From the NCBI RefSeq assembly GCF_004514425.2, contig NZ_MYFN02000003.1, forward strand, positions 248,001 through 312,000: a DNA stretch of 64,000 bases, given 5' to 3'. This document shows positions 36,613 through 45,515 of this stretch, in pieces. A program made the translations under genes and the position numbers. Under the pieces are notes generated by a model, which was not told the origin of the DNA, did no database searches, and saw only the letters and a program-made list of their open reading frames with translations. How positions within the stretch are numbered: position 1 is the first letter of the stretch; the number at the start of each line of letters is the position of its first letter. This DNA is from Shinella sumterensis. Lineage in GTDB: Bacteria; Pseudomonadota; Alphaproteobacteria; Rhizobiales; Rhizobiaceae.

Positions 36613-36645
36613 GCGGGCGGGGATTTCCCCGCCCTTTAAGTTTTT
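36613..36645 (+). terminator. Terminator of prmA
   Basis: GGGCGGGG (36615-36622) and CCCCGCCC (36627-36634) form a perfect 8-bp GC stem, closed by a further A-T, followed by TTTAAGTTTTT. It lies 10 bp after the stop codon. Confidence 0.85.
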
Positions 36646-36656
36646 GATGAGCAGGC

Positions 36657-36687
36657 AAAAGAAAAGGCGGTGCCAGAGGCACCGCCT
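36657..36687 (-). terminator. Rho-independent terminator of the sRNA
   Basis: On the minus strand AGGCGGTGCC (36687-36678), loop TCT, GGCACCGCCT (36674-36665), then TTTTCTTTT. The 10-bp stem is perfect, and the T tract only makes sense on the minus strand. Confidence 0.85.
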
Positions 36688-36912
36688 ATTGGACCGGCGA
36701 ACCGGCCAGACCGCGAGCTTGAGGAGGAGGAGCGCTCAAGCGGTCCTACGTGTTCCGAACGCCTTCCCGGAGGAGGGAGGAGGAGTGACCAGAAAGACGC
36801 CTGATCGAAACACCTAGCTTTGTGCCTTTCGGCATTTATTCCGCGATACGAAGCGTGGGAGGAGGAGTTCACTTCGTTTCGCTTGAAGCGCGTTTTGTGT
36901 TCGCTTCGTTGG
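36657..36912 (-). ncRNA. Candidate sRNA locus with anti-Shine-Dalgarno motifs (alpha-r14/NfeR1-like)
   Basis: Minus-strand transcript inferred from structure. A promoter-like -10, CTATAA (36924-36919), would start it near 36912. Three C/U-rich anti-Shine-Dalgarno modules follow: CTCCTCCTCCC (36868-36858), a double module with CTCCTCCTCCCTCCTCC (36784-36768) and CTCCTCCTCCTC (36732-36721). The first and third sit in hairpin loops: CGAAG...CTTCG and GACCG-CTTGAG...CTCAAG-CTCG-CGGTC. A GGCCGG-TTCG-CCGGTC hairpin and a perfect terminator close the locus. The exact motif CCTCCTCCC occurs in two modules. This matches the rhizobial alpha-r14 (NfeR1) sRNA type as I recall it. It may be one RNA of about 255 nt or two tandem RNAs, the shorter about 130 nt ending at the same terminator. 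No protein-coding frame is credible here. Confidence 0.7.
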
Positions 36913-37082
36913 CGCCGCTTATAGACGATTCCGAAAAACTGGACAGCGCTAATGGGGCATGGGTGCCATGCACGCAGCGCATAGTTACGCGCTCTCCCGT
37001 GCGAAACCACCGCCCCGCCTTTGACGCCACCCGGCGATGGGATAGATTGCCGGTCACGATTCAACGCCTCATCGGAAGCCCC

Positions 37083-38918
37083 ATGTTCCAGAGTTTCGAC
37101 GTCACCTCCACGCCCCAGTTCGGCCGCGCGCGCGTGGACGCGCTGCGCGCCACCTTCGATGCGCTCGGCATCGACGGCTTCCTCGTGCCGCGCGCCGATG
37201 AATATCAGGGTGAGTACGTTCCGGCCTCCGCCGAGCGGCTTTCCTGGCTGACGGGGTTCACCGGCTCCGCCGGCATCGCGCTTGTCCTGCGCGACAAGGC
37301 GATCGTCTTCGTGGACGGGCGCTATGTCACGCAACTTGCCGAACAGGTCGACGGCGCCGTCTTCACCGGCGGCGATCTTGTCGGGGAACCGCCGCATCTA
37401 TGGCTGCGCAACCACGGGCCGAAGGGCTTCCGTCTCGGGATCGATCCGTGGCTTCACACCGGCGCCGAGGTGCGCCGCCTGGAGAAGGTCCTTGCAGAGC
37501 TTGGCGGCCAGCTCGTGTTCCTGCCCTACAATCCTCTCGACCGGGCCTGGACCGGCCGCCCCGCCGAGCCGCTCGGCCGCGTGGTCATCCAGGACATCGA
37601 CCATGCTGGAGAACTCGCGAAGGACAAGCTGGTGACGATGGCCGCGGCCACGGCGAAGGCCGGAGCGGACGTGCTTGCCGTCACCGACCCCTCCTCCATC
37701 GCCTGGATCTTCAACATCCGCGGCAGCGATGTGCCGCATACGCCGCACCCGCTCGCCCGCGCGATCATTCCCGCCGAAGGCCGCCCGCAGCTCTTCCTCG
37801 ACAAACGCAAGACGGGCATCGAGCCGGAGGCCTACCTGACGCAGCTGGCGGATCTCCTGCCGCCCTCGCAGTTCGACGGCGAGATCGCGAAGCTCGCGGC
37901 GGCTGGCAAGCGCATCCTGATCGATCCCGACCAGGCGCCTTTCGCGCTGGCGGAGATCGTGCGCAGCAAGGGGGGAACGCTGGTCGAAGCCGCGGATCCC
38001 GCCCGCCTGCCCCGCGCCTGCAAGAACGCCGTCGAGCTTCAGGGCTCCGCCCGCGCGCACCTTCAGGACGGCGCGGCCATGGTGGAGTTCCTTGCCTGGC
38101 TCGACAGCACCGCCCCCGGCTCGCAGACGGAAATCAGCGTGACGAAACGGCTGGAAGAGGCGCGCCGCACGGTGGGCGAGCGCCACCAGAACCCGCTGAA
38201 GGATGTGTCCTTCGACACCATTGCCGGCGCGGGCGCCCATGCCGCGATCATGCACTATCGGGTGACCACCGACAGCGACACGGCAATCGAGGCCGGAACG
38301 ATGTTCCTGATCGATTCGGGCGCGCAATATGTCAACGGCACGACGGATATCACCCGCACCGTCGCCATCGGCGACGTGCCGGAGGAGCAGAAACGCTTCT
38401 TCACCCTGGTATTGAAGGGCATGATCGCCATCAGCCTCGCCCGCTTTCCCAAGGGCACGCGCGGCTGCGATCTCGATCCGCTCGCCCGTATCGCCTTGTG
38501 GAAGGCAGGCGCGGATTTCGCCCACGGCACCGGCCACGGCGTCGGCTCCTACCTCTCGGTGCACGAAGGTCCGCAGCGCATTTCGCGGCTTGCGACGCAG
38601 GAGCTGCTGCCCGGCATGATCCTGTCGAACGAGCCGGGCTACTATCGTCCCGGCGCCTTCGGCATCCGCATCGAGAACCTCGTGCATGTCCTGCCCGCCG
38701 CGCCCGTCGCGGGCGGCGATATCGACATGCTCGGGTTCGAGACGCTGACCTTCTGCCCGATCGACAACAGGCTCGTTCTCGCGCAACTCCTGACGGACGA
38801 GGAACTGGACTGGCTCAACGCCTATCATGACCAGACGCGGGAAAAGATCGCGCCGCTCCTCACGGACGACGCGACGAAAGCCTGGCTCGAAAAGGCGACG
38901 GCCCCGATCAGACGATGA
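37083..38918 (+). CDS. Aminopeptidase P family Xaa-Pro aminopeptidase
   Basis: 611 aa, the long form with two N-terminal creatinase-like domains (IDGFLVPRADEYQGEYVPAS, LTGFTGSAGIALVLRDKAIV) and a C-terminal M24 pita-bread domain. Metal ligands are visible: the aspartates in LIDSGAQYVNGTTDITRTVA, the histidine in HGTGHGVGSYLSVHEGP and the glutamates in LSNEPGYYRPGAFGIRIEN. It removes an N-terminal residue before proline in peptides. The start at 37083 has GGAAG upstream. Its last 11 bases overlap the convergent azlD gene. Confidence 0.93.
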   Translation: MFQSFDVTSTPQFGRARVDALRATFDALGIDGFLVPRADEYQGEYVPASAERLSWLTGFTGSAGIALVLRDKAIVFVDGRYVTQLAEQVDGAVFTGGDLVGEPPHLWLRNHGPKGFRLGIDPWLHTGAEVRRLEKVLAELGGQLVFLPYNPLDRAWTGRPAEPLGRVVIQDIDHAGELAKDKLVTMAAATAKAGADVLAVTDPSSIAWIFNIRGSDVPHTPHPLARAIIPAEGRPQLFLDKRKTGIEPEAYLTQLADLLPPSQFDGEIAKLAAAGKRILIDPDQAPFALAEIVRSKGGTLVEAADPARLPRACKNAVELQGSARAHLQDGAAMVEFLAWLDSTAPGSQTEISVTKRLEEARRTVGERHQNPLKDVSFDTIAGAGAHAAIMHYRVTTDSDTAIEAGTMFLIDSGAQYVNGTTDITRTVAIGDVPEEQKRFFTLVLKGMIAISLARFPKGTRGCDLDPLARIALWKAGADFAHGTGHGVGSYLSVHEGPQRISRLATQELLPGMILSNEPGYYRPGAFGIRIENLVHVLPAAPVAGGDIDMLGFETLTFCPIDNRLVLAQLLTDEELDWLNAYHDQTREKIAPLLTDDATKAWLEKATAPIRR

Positions 38919-39219
38919 GGTGACGGATCACCATGACCACGATCCAGCACACGGCGAGCATCGGCAGCAGCGACAGGCGAAGGCCGACGAGGAAAGCGAT
39001 CGCCATGGTCAGGCTGACGTCCCACCCGCCGGTAATGGCGGCCGGCGCGACCAGCGTGGTCAGGACCGCGGCCGGCACGGCGTTGAGCGCCGCTTCCGCG
39101 CGCGGCGGAATGCGTTTCATGCGCGTGATGAAGACATAGCCGCCGACGCGCGTGAGATAGGTCGCGATGGCGCCCGCGGCGATGATAAGCAGCGTCTGGG
39201 TGTGAAACGGGCTTTCCAT
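38908..39219 (-). CDS. azlD: AzlD family branched-chain amino acid exporter small subunit
   Basis: 103 aa with three to four hydrophobic helices (LLIIAAGAIATYLTRVGGYV, LNAVPAAVLTTLVAPA). This small protein pairs with AzlC in export of branched-chain amino acids or their analogues. It starts one base after the azlC stop and overlaps the 3' end of the convergent aminopeptidase gene by 11 bp. Start ATG 39219 gives the family's usual length. Confidence 0.9.
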   Translation of the reverse strand: MESPFHTQTLLIIAAGAIATYLTRVGGYVFITRMKRIPPRAEAALNAVPAAVLTTLVAPAAITGGWDVSLTMAIAFLVGLRLSLLPMLAVCWIVVMVIRHLIV

Positions 39220-39220
39220 G

Positions 39221-39949
39221 TCACGCCTCCCCTTCGACGACGTCGCCGGACGGCGCTTCGGCGTTATCGAGCGGCAGGAGCGCGGCCACGATGATGCCCG
39301 CCAGAGCGCCGAGGCTGACATGCCAGGGCGAACCGACGAAGTGCAGGGCGAGGATGGAGCCCGCCCCGGAGGCCAGCACCACGGGCAGCCAGTTCGCCCG
39401 GCTGCGGAAACCCAGCACCAGCCCCATGAAATAGACCGGCAGCAGAACATCGATGCCGATGGCCTTGGGATCGCCGATCAGGTTGCCGAGGAAAGCTCCC
39501 AGAATGGTCAGGAACAGCCACGGGACGTAGACGCTGAGGCCCAGCACCATCAGCCAGAGATAGCTGACGCGGATGCCCCTGTCCGCCCGCCGCTCGGTTT
39601 CGGCGAATTGCGGATCGGTCAGCAGGAAGAGCGATGTCGCCTTTTCCCAGAAGGTCAGGTGGCGGATATGGGGGGCGATGGCGGCGGAATAGAGCACGTG
39701 CCGGAAATTCACGGCGAAGATCGACAGCACGACGAGCCAGGGCGCGACATGATGGTTGAACAGCTCCACGCCAACCAGCTGGCTGGCGCCGGCATAGAGC
39801 GTCGCGCTCATCAAGGTCGCCTCGGCTATGCTCAGGCCATTGTCGACGGCGACCGCGCCGAACAGCACGGCGAACGGGGCGGCCGCGATGGCAACCGCGC
39901 TGCCGCGACGGAGGGCGTCGCGGAATTCTTCTTTCGTTTCGGGAGTCAT
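39221..39949 (-). CDS. azlC: AzlC family branched-chain amino acid exporter large subunit
   Basis: 242 aa. AzlC hallmarks: AIAAAPFAVLFGAVAVDNGL, SATLYAGASQLVGVELFNH and NFRHVLYSAAIAPHIRHL, followed by five further membrane helices. With AzlD it forms a two-component exporter. ATG 39949 is chosen; the frame stays open to 40030, but that part is not family-like. A set of palindromic repeats (40023-40073) lies upstream, between panB and this gene. Confidence 0.92.
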   Translation of the reverse strand: MTPETKEEFRDALRRGSAVAIAAAPFAVLFGAVAVDNGLSIAEATLMSATLYAGASQLVGVELFNHHVAPWLVVLSIFAVNFRHVLYSAAIAPHIRHLTFWEKATSLFLLTDPQFAETERRADRGIRVSYLWLMVLGLSVYVPWLFLTILGAFLGNLIGDPKAIGIDVLLPVYFMGLVLGFRSRANWLPVVLASGAGSILALHFVGSPWHVSLGALAGIIVAALLPLDNAEAPSGDVVEGEA

Positions 39950-40022
39950 GAGTCCGCTCTCTTGGGAATCTGCAAGCCATAGAGCAGCGAAGCCCCGCTC
40001 ACAAACCAATATGGCTGATGAT

Positions 40023-40073
40023 CCGTTCAACGGGATTGATCGTTCAACGGCGATGCACGAACGCCGTTGAACG
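40023..40073. promoter_or_regulatory. Three CGTTCAACGG repeats, candidate operator upstream of azlC
   Basis: CCGTTCAACGGG at 40023-40034, then a perfect inverted repeat CGTTCAACGGCG (40041-40052), nine-base spacer, CGCCGTTGAACG (40062-40073). No T tract follows on either strand, so a terminator is less likely than a protein-binding site for regulation of azlCD. It lies 26-51 bp beyond the panB stop. Confidence 0.5.
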
Positions 40074-40099
40074 ATAGTCGAGCCGAAAAAGACCGGCGG

Positions 40100-40924
40100 T
40101 CAGCCCTTCTTGAGCTGGAACGTATGCTCCGGACCGGGGAAGCTTCGGGCCTTCACCTCTTGCGCATAGGTCGCGAAGGCCTCGCTCATCAGCGGCGCAA
40201 GATTGGCGAAATGCTTGACGAAGCGCGGCTTGAAATCGGTGAAGATGCCGAGCACGTCATCGACCACCAGGACCTGGCCGTCGCAGGCCGGCGATGCGCC
40301 GATGCCGATGGTCGGCACCTTGACCGCGCCGGTGATCTCGCGCGCCAGCGGCTCGACCGTGCCCTCGATGACGATGGCGAACGCGCCGGCATCATCGATG
40401 GCGGCCGCATCCTTGCGGATCTTCTCGACTTCCTTGTCGTTGCGGCCAAGCGAACGGTAACCGCCGGTCGTGTTGATAAGTTGCGGCATCAGGCCGACAT
40501 GGCCGAGCACCGGAATGCCGCGCTGGGTGAGGAAATGCACCGTCTCGGCCATCTCCGCACCGCCTTCGAGCTTGATCGCGGAACAGCCGGTTTCCTTGAG
40601 AACACGGGCGGCCGTGGCAAAGGCCTGTTCCTTCGACTGCTGGTAGGAGCCGAACGGCAGGTCGACCACGACACAGGCGTTCGACGAACCGCGCATGACG
40701 GCCTGGCCATGGGCGATCATCATCTCCAGGGTCACGCCGACGGTGGAATCGAGCCCGTACAGCACCATGCCGAGGCTGTCGCCCACCAGCATGAAGTCGA
40801 CGTGCTGGTCCATGAGCTTGGCGACCGGCGTCGTATAGGCGGTCAGGCTGACGATGGGGCGCTCACCCTTCAGGGCCTTGATGTCGGCGGGGGCCAAACG
40901 GCGCTTGGCGGTGTGTACGCTCAT
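40100..40924 (-). CDS. panB: 3-methyl-2-oxobutanoate hydroxymethyltransferase
   Basis: 274 aa. The first pantothenate step: it adds a hydroxymethyl group from methylenetetrahydrofolate to ketoisovalerate. Motifs: [40 protein letters not shown] (metal-binding Asp), DLPFGSYQ and [17 protein letters not shown], with the catalytic glutamate in [16 protein letters not shown]. It begins one base after the panC stop, so panC-panB form an operon. Confidence 0.95.
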   Translation of the reverse strand: MSVHTAKRRLAPADIKALKGERPIVSLTAYTTPVAKLMDQHVDFMLVGDSLGMVLYGLDSTVGVTLEMMIAHGQAVMRGSSNACVVVDLPFGSYQQSKEQAFATAARVLKETGCSAIKLEGGAEMAETVHFLTQRGIPVLGHVGLMPQLINTTGGYRSLGRNDKEVEKIRKDAAAIDDAGAFAIVIEGTVEPLAREITGAVKVPTIGIGASPACDGQVLVVDDVLGIFTDFKPRFVKHFANLAPLMSEAFATYAQEVKARSFPGPEHTFQLKKG

Positions 40925-40925
40925 G

Positions 40926-41810
40926 TCACGCTACCTTCTTTGCATGTTCAGGCATTGCATTTTTCGGGCCGAGGACCCGGTTATCGAGAAGCTTCGTGCT
41001 GCCGAAGCGAACGAAAAGCAGCAGCAGAACGGGCTTTTCGCCGATGGTCGCGACGTCGGCCAGTGTCTGGGGGTCGCGAACCGCGACGACTTCCGGCTCC
41101 GCCAGCGCCTCGCCTTGGATGAAGGCGCGCACCGCCGCCTCGAGCTTTCGCGCATCCGTCTCTCCGGCGGCAACCAGCCGCTCGGCCTCGTCCAGCGCCC
41201 GCGGCACGATGGCCGCGGCGGCACGCTCCTGCGGCGAAAGATAGACATTGCGCGAGGAACAGGCGAGCCCGTCGGCCTCACGCACCGTCGGCACGCCGAT
41301 CACCTCGACCGGCTGGGCGAGATCGGCCACCATGCGGCGGATGATCGTGAGCTGCTGGAAATCCTTCTCGCCGAAATAGGCACGGTCCGGCCCTGCAATG
41401 TTGAAAAGCTTGGTGACGACGGTGGCAACGCCCGCGAAATGCCCGGGACGAACGGAGCCTTCCAGCTCGGCGCCGAGCTTCGGCACGTCGACCACCGTCT
41501 CCATCGGCTGCGGATACATGTCCTTGACGCCGGGCGCAAAGAGATAATGTACACCCTCCGCCTCGAGCATGGCCTGGTCGCGCGCGAGATCGCGCGGATA
41601 GCGCGACAGATCCTCGTTGGCGCCGAACTGCAGGGGATTGACGAAGATGGTGGCGACGACGATGTCGTTGTCGGCGCGCGCGCGCCGGACCAGTTCCATG
41701 TGGCCGACATGAAGATAGCCCATCGTCGGGACGAGGCCGATGGTCCGGCCGTCCAGCCGGTGCGGCGCAAGAGCCGCCCGCAATTCCGCGATGGTGGTAA
41801 AGGTCTGCAT
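40926..41810 (-). CDS. panC: Pantothenate synthetase
   Basis: 294 aa. It joins pantoate and beta-alanine using ATP. Signatures: [20 protein letters not shown] (HIGH-type), [60 protein letters not shown] (KMSKS-like). The start ATG 41810 is supported by AGGAGGA upstream; the open frame continues to 41984 without support. First gene of the panC-panB operon. Confidence 0.95.
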   Translation of the reverse strand: MQTFTTIAELRAALAPHRLDGRTIGLVPTMGYLHVGHMELVRRARADNDIVVATIFVNPLQFGANEDLSRYPRDLARDQAMLEAEGVHYLFAPGVKDMYPQPMETVVDVPKLGAELEGSVRPGHFAGVATVVTKLFNIAGPDRAYFGEKDFQQLTIIRRMVADLAQPVEVIGVPTVREADGLACSSRNVYLSPQERAAAAIVPRALDEAERLVAAGETDARKLEAAVRAFIQGEALAEPEVVAVRDPQTLADVATIGEKPVLLLLFVRFGSTKLLDNRVLGPKNAMPEHAKKVA

Positions 41811-42087
41811 CGCCGGTTCCTCCTTGCTCTCACCCTCTCCCGCGGGCGATCCCAGGTGCATTCTCTCTGGAGCGCTTCCGGGGCGGCATTTTCTATCTTG
41901 TGCAGCGCAAAAAGACAATCGGCAAACGGATTTGGCACGCTTTGCCCGCCTGACGGGCAGCTTTGCGTTTTGCGCACTGTACATTTCGCCCTTTGACCAG
42001 TAGAGAGCGCGTCAACATGCTCGTCACCCGCGGGCTTGAGAGTGCGGTGCAAGATCGCCGCTAAACCCGAATTCCGGAAGACCCCAC

Positions 42088-44061
42088 ATGACGAGTTTCG
42101 ACAGCCTCGCTCCGGCGATGGCAAAGGCGTTGGAAAAACGCGGCTATACCACTTTGACGCCGGTGCAGATCGCCGTCTCCGATCCCAAGATCGGCGATGC
42201 CGATGCGCTGGTGTCCGCCCAGACCGGCTCCGGCAAGACCGTTGCCTTCGGCCTTGCGATCGCGCCCACGCTGCTTGAAGGCGAAGAGCGCTTCGCCCGC
42301 GCGGCAAGCCCGCTGGCGCTTGTCATCGCGCCGACGCGCGAGCTTGCCATGCAGGTCAAGCGCGAGCTGGAATGGCTCTACGAACTGACCGGCGCGGTCA
42401 TCGCCTCCTGCGTCGGCGGCATGGACGTGCGCAACGAGCGGCGCGCGCTGGAGCGCGGCGCCCATATCATCGTCGGCACGCCCGGCCGCCTGCGCGACCA
42501 CATCACGCGCGGCAACCTCGATCTCTCCGCCATCCGCGCCGTCGTGCTGGACGAAGCCGACGAGATGCTCGACCTCGGCTTCCGCGAAGACCTCGAATTC
42601 ATTCTCGAAGCTGCACCGGAAGAACGCCGCACGCTGATGTTCTCCGCGACGGTCTCGAAGGAGATCGCAGCGCTCGCGAAAAACTACCAGCGCGATGCCA
42701 TGCGCATCTCGACGGCCGCCGAACGCGAGCAGCATGTCGATATCGAATACCGTGCCCTGCTCTGCGTGCCCGCCGATCGCGAGAACGCCATCATCAACAC
42801 GCTGCGCTTCTACGATGCCCAGAACGCCATCGTGTTCTGCTCGACGCGCGCGGCCGTGAACCACCTGACGGCCCGCTTCAACAATCGCGGCTTCTCGGTC
42901 GTCGCGCTCTCGGGCGAACTCAGCCAGAACGAGCGCACGCACGCGCTGCAGGCGATGCGCGACGGACGCGCCCGCGTCTGCATCGCGACCGACGTCGCCG
43001 CCCGCGGCATCGACCTGCCGAACCTCGAACTGGTCGTGCATGCCGATCTGCCGACCAACCCGGAAACGCTGCTGCACCGGTCCGGCCGTACCGGACGCGC
43101 AGGGCGCAAGGGCGTGAGCGCGCTCATCGTGCCGCTCAGCGCCCGCCGCAAGGCCGAGCGCCTGTTGCAGGCTGCCAACCTCAAGGCCGACTGGGCCACC
43201 CCGCCCTCGGCCGAGGAGATCCTGCGCCGCGACGACGAGCGCCTGCTTGCCGACACGACGCTGACCGATACGATCGGTGACGACGAGATCGAGACCATCG
43301 ATGCGCTCGTCGGCAAGTTCGATGCCCGCCAGCTCGCCGCCGCCGTCGCGCGCTACTTCAAGGCCGGCCGCTCTGCGCCGGAGGATCTGGTCGAAGTCTC
43401 GCTCGAGCAGCGCAAGCCGCGCGAGCGCAGCAACGATGCGATCCCGGCCGAGACCAAACGCCCGCGCGACAGTTTCGCCCGCAGCACCTGGATCTCCGTC
43501 TCCGTCGGCCGCAAGCAGCGCGCCGAGCCGCGCTGGCTCATCCCGATGCTGTGCCGCAACGGCACCCTCACCAAAAACGAGATCGGCGCCATCAAGATGC
43601 AGCCGGAGGAGACGTACATCGAGCTTTCCGCCGATGCCTCCGACGCCTTCCTCGGCGCGCTCGGCCCCGACAAGATGCTGGAACGCGGTGTCCGCGTGAC
43701 CGTTCTTGACGGCATGCCCGACCTCACGCCGCAATACTACGAGCGCACGCCGGGCGAGAAGACGCAACGCTACGACAAGCCGTTCCGCGGCGAGCGTCGC
43801 GCCGACTGGAAGCCGCGCGGCGAATTCGAGAAAAAGCCTGGCTTCGGCAAGAAGAAGGACTTCGACAAGAAGCCCGATTCCGGCAAGGCCGAGGGTGCGA
43901 GCGCGAAGCCCCACTGGAAGGACCGCGACGACAACGCCGCCAAGAAACCAGGCAAGCCTTTCGGCGGACCGAAGCCCTTCAAGGGCAAGCGCGACGAGAA
44001 ATTCGCCAAGCCCGAAGGCGGCCCCAAGAAGCCGAAGTTCAAGAAGACGGATCGCAGCTAG
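42088..44061 (+). CDS. DEAD-box RNA helicase with DbpA-like RNA-binding domain and basic tail
   Basis: 657 aa. Motifs in order: SAQTGSGKTVAFG (I), PTRELAMQVK (Ia), GTPGRLRDH, VLDEADEMLDLG (II), FSATVSKE (III), FCSTRAAV, IATDVAARGIDLP (V) and HRSGRTGRAGRKG (VI). After the helicase core, residues about 485-560 (LCRNGTLTKNEIGAIKMQPE, TYIELSADASD) resemble the DbpA/CsdA RNA-recognition domain, and the last 90 residues are Lys/Gly/Phe-rich. It probably acts in ribosome assembly or mRNA remodelling. CsdA/DeaD, with cold-shock induction, is the nearest alternative. Confidence 0.9.
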   Translation: MTSFDSLAPAMAKALEKRGYTTLTPVQIAVSDPKIGDADALVSAQTGSGKTVAFGLAIAPTLLEGEERFARAASPLALVIAPTRELAMQVKRELEWLYELTGAVIASCVGGMDVRNERRALERGAHIIVGTPGRLRDHITRGNLDLSAIRAVVLDEADEMLDLGFREDLEFILEAAPEERRTLMFSATVSKEIAALAKNYQRDAMRISTAAEREQHVDIEYRALLCVPADRENAIINTLRFYDAQNAIVFCSTRAAVNHLTARFNNRGFSVVALSGELSQNERTHALQAMRDGRARVCIATDVAARGIDLPNLELVVHADLPTNPETLLHRSGRTGRAGRKGVSALIVPLSARRKAERLLQAANLKADWATPPSAEEILRRDDERLLADTTLTDTIGDDEIETIDALVGKFDARQLAAAVARYFKAGRSAPEDLVEVSLEQRKPRERSNDAIPAETKRPRDSFARSTWISVSVGRKQRAEPRWLIPMLCRNGTLTKNEIGAIKMQPEETYIELSADASDAFLGALGPDKMLERGVRVTVLDGMPDLTPQYYERTPGEKTQRYDKPFRGERRADWKPRGEFEKKPGFGKKKDFDKKPDSGKAEGASAKPHWKDRDDNAAKKPGKPFGGPKPFKGKRDEKFAKPEGGPKKPKFKKTDRS

Positions 44062-44068
44062 AACCTTC

Positions 44069-44097
44069 GTGGTGCGGAACATTCGGGTCCGCACCAC
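44069..44097 (+). terminator. Hairpin after the DEAD-box gene
   Basis: GTGGTGCGGA (44069-44078) and TCCGCACCAC (44088-44097) form a perfect 10-bp stem with a nine-base loop, starting seven bases after the stop. It has no T tract, so it may end or stabilise the transcript. Confidence 0.5.
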
Positions 44098-44129
44098 GTT
44101 ACCGTCGCACTTCTGTGGGGGGAAGCGCG

Positions 44130-44972
44130 ATGGCAGACCGGACGGCATCCGCCGAAGACGATCAAAGCGAATTCAGCCGGTTCATAACGGGCCTCGGCCG
44201 TGGGGTCGCAGGCGCGCTGTTCTTCGCACTGCCCATGCTGATGACCATGGAAATGTGGTATCTCGGCTTCTACATGGCACGCGAGCGACTGCTGCTGCTC
44301 TTCATCCTCAACATTCCGCTTCTCGTCGTTCTGGCGCACCGCATCGGCTTTGAGAAAACCGTGAGCTGGCGCGATGCCGCGCGCGACGCGGTCGTCGCCT
44401 ACGGTATCGGCATCCTGACCAGCATCATCGTGCTCGCCGCGCTCGGCCTTCTGCGCGGGGACATGTCGGCAAGCGAACTCATCGGCAAGATTGCCCTGCA
44501 ATCGGTCCCCGCCAGCATCGGCGCCATGCTCGGACGCAGCCAGCTCGGCGACGAGGACGACGACACGGAGGAAAAGGCAACGCCCTATCACAGCGAGCTC
44601 TTCCTGATGGGCGTGGGCGCGCTCTTCCTGTCGCTCAACATCGCGCCGACCGACGAGATGATGGTGCTGGCCTACAAGATGACCATCTGGCACGCTCTCA
44701 TCGTCTCGCTCCTCTCCATCGCGCTGATGCACGGCCTGGTCTATGCCGTATCCTTCATCGGCGGGCACGAGCTTTCGCCCGAAACGCCATGGTGGCACGC
44801 CTTCGTGCGCTTCACCCTGCCCGGCTATGTCGTCGCATTGGCGGTCAGCGTGCTGGCGCTCTGGATATTCGAGCGCCTCGGCGACAGTTCGGCAATCGAG
44901 ATCATGGTATCCGTGATCGTGCTCGGCTTTCCATCCGCGCTCGGCGCTGCCGGCGCACGGTTGATTCTGTGA
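44130..44972 (+). CDS. TIGR02587-type integral membrane protein
   Basis: 280 aa with about seven membrane helices (GVAGALFFALPMLMTMEMWY, LLLLFILNIPLLVVLAH, AYGIGILTSIIVLAALGLL, HALIVSLLSIALMHGLVYAV). The sequence and its tight pairing with the next gene match what I recall as the TIGR02587 family, which has no known function. An acidic patch DDDTEEK near residue 145 separates the two helix blocks. ATG 44130 has GGGGGGAAG upstream. The second gene starts seven bases after the stop. Confidence 0.75.
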   Translation: MADRTASAEDDQSEFSRFITGLGRGVAGALFFALPMLMTMEMWYLGFYMARERLLLLFILNIPLLVVLAHRIGFEKTVSWRDAARDAVVAYGIGILTSIIVLAALGLLRGDMSASELIGKIALQSVPASIGAMLGRSQLGDEDDDTEEKATPYHSELFLMGVGALFLSLNIAPTDEMMVLAYKMTIWHALIVSLLSIALMHGLVYAVSFIGGHELSPETPWWHAFVRFTLPGYVVALAVSVLALWIFERLGDSSAIEIMVSVIVLGFPSALGAAGARLIL

Positions 44973-44979
44973 GAATGCC

Positions 44980-45390
44980 ATGACGAAACAGGAAAACCGC
45001 CGTCAGCGCGAACGACAGGATCCACACTGGATCGAGTGGCTGACCGGCGTCGTCTCCGCGCTCCTCGTGGCCGCCATGCTCGGCTGGCTGGGCTGGGAGG
45101 CGATCATGCGCCCGACGACGCCCCCCGATCTTTCCATCCACGTCGTGTCGACGGAACGGGCCGCCAGCGGCTACCGCGTGGCCTTCGACATCGCCAATAC
45201 CGGCACGACGACAGCCGCGGCCGTCACCGTGATCGGTCGGCTCATCCAGGACGGGCGCGTGATCGAGGAGAATCCCGTCGTTTTCGACTATGTCGCGGCG
45301 CAGTCGAAGACCGAGGGGGCCATCTTCTTCCGCAACAATCCGGCCGCGGGCGAAATTTCGATTCAACCGGCGGGTTATACCAGCCCTTAA
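44980..45390 (+). CDS. TIGR02588-type membrane-anchored protein
   Basis: 136 aa: a basic, charged N terminus (KQENRRQRERQDPH), one membrane helix (LTGVVSALLVAAMLGWLGW), then a periplasmic domain of about 85 residues (SGYRVAFDIANTGTTTAAAV) with an immunoglobulin-like strand pattern. It is the usual partner of TIGR02587 proteins. The pair may form an envelope complex of unknown purpose; neither protein has a catalytic motif I recognise. Confidence 0.75.
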   Translation: MTKQENRRQRERQDPHWIEWLTGVVSALLVAAMLGWLGWEAIMRPTTPPDLSIHVVSTERAASGYRVAFDIANTGTTTAAAVTVIGRLIQDGRVIEENPVVFDYVAAQSKTEGAIFFRNNPAAGEISIQPAGYTSP

Positions 45391-45515
45391 AAAACGACGG
45401 CAAGCCTTGGAATAGATTCGCGAAAAGCGGAACCAATCCCTTTGGCGCGTATTGAACCAGACAATTGCCGGGGTCCGAGATCAGCGAGACCTGGCCAATC
45501 GCCAAGGTCTGACTC

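Noticed and set aside
36721-36868. Repeated GGAGGAGG sequences read as plus-strand ribosome-binding sites
   Set aside because: No frame follows any of them in the plus direction; hairpins and the terminator are meaningful only on the minus strand, where they are anti-Shine-Dalgarno loops.
40041-40073. Inverted repeat as the panB terminator
   Set aside because: No T tract on the minus strand after it, and the same decamer occurs a third time nearby, so an operator is more likely.
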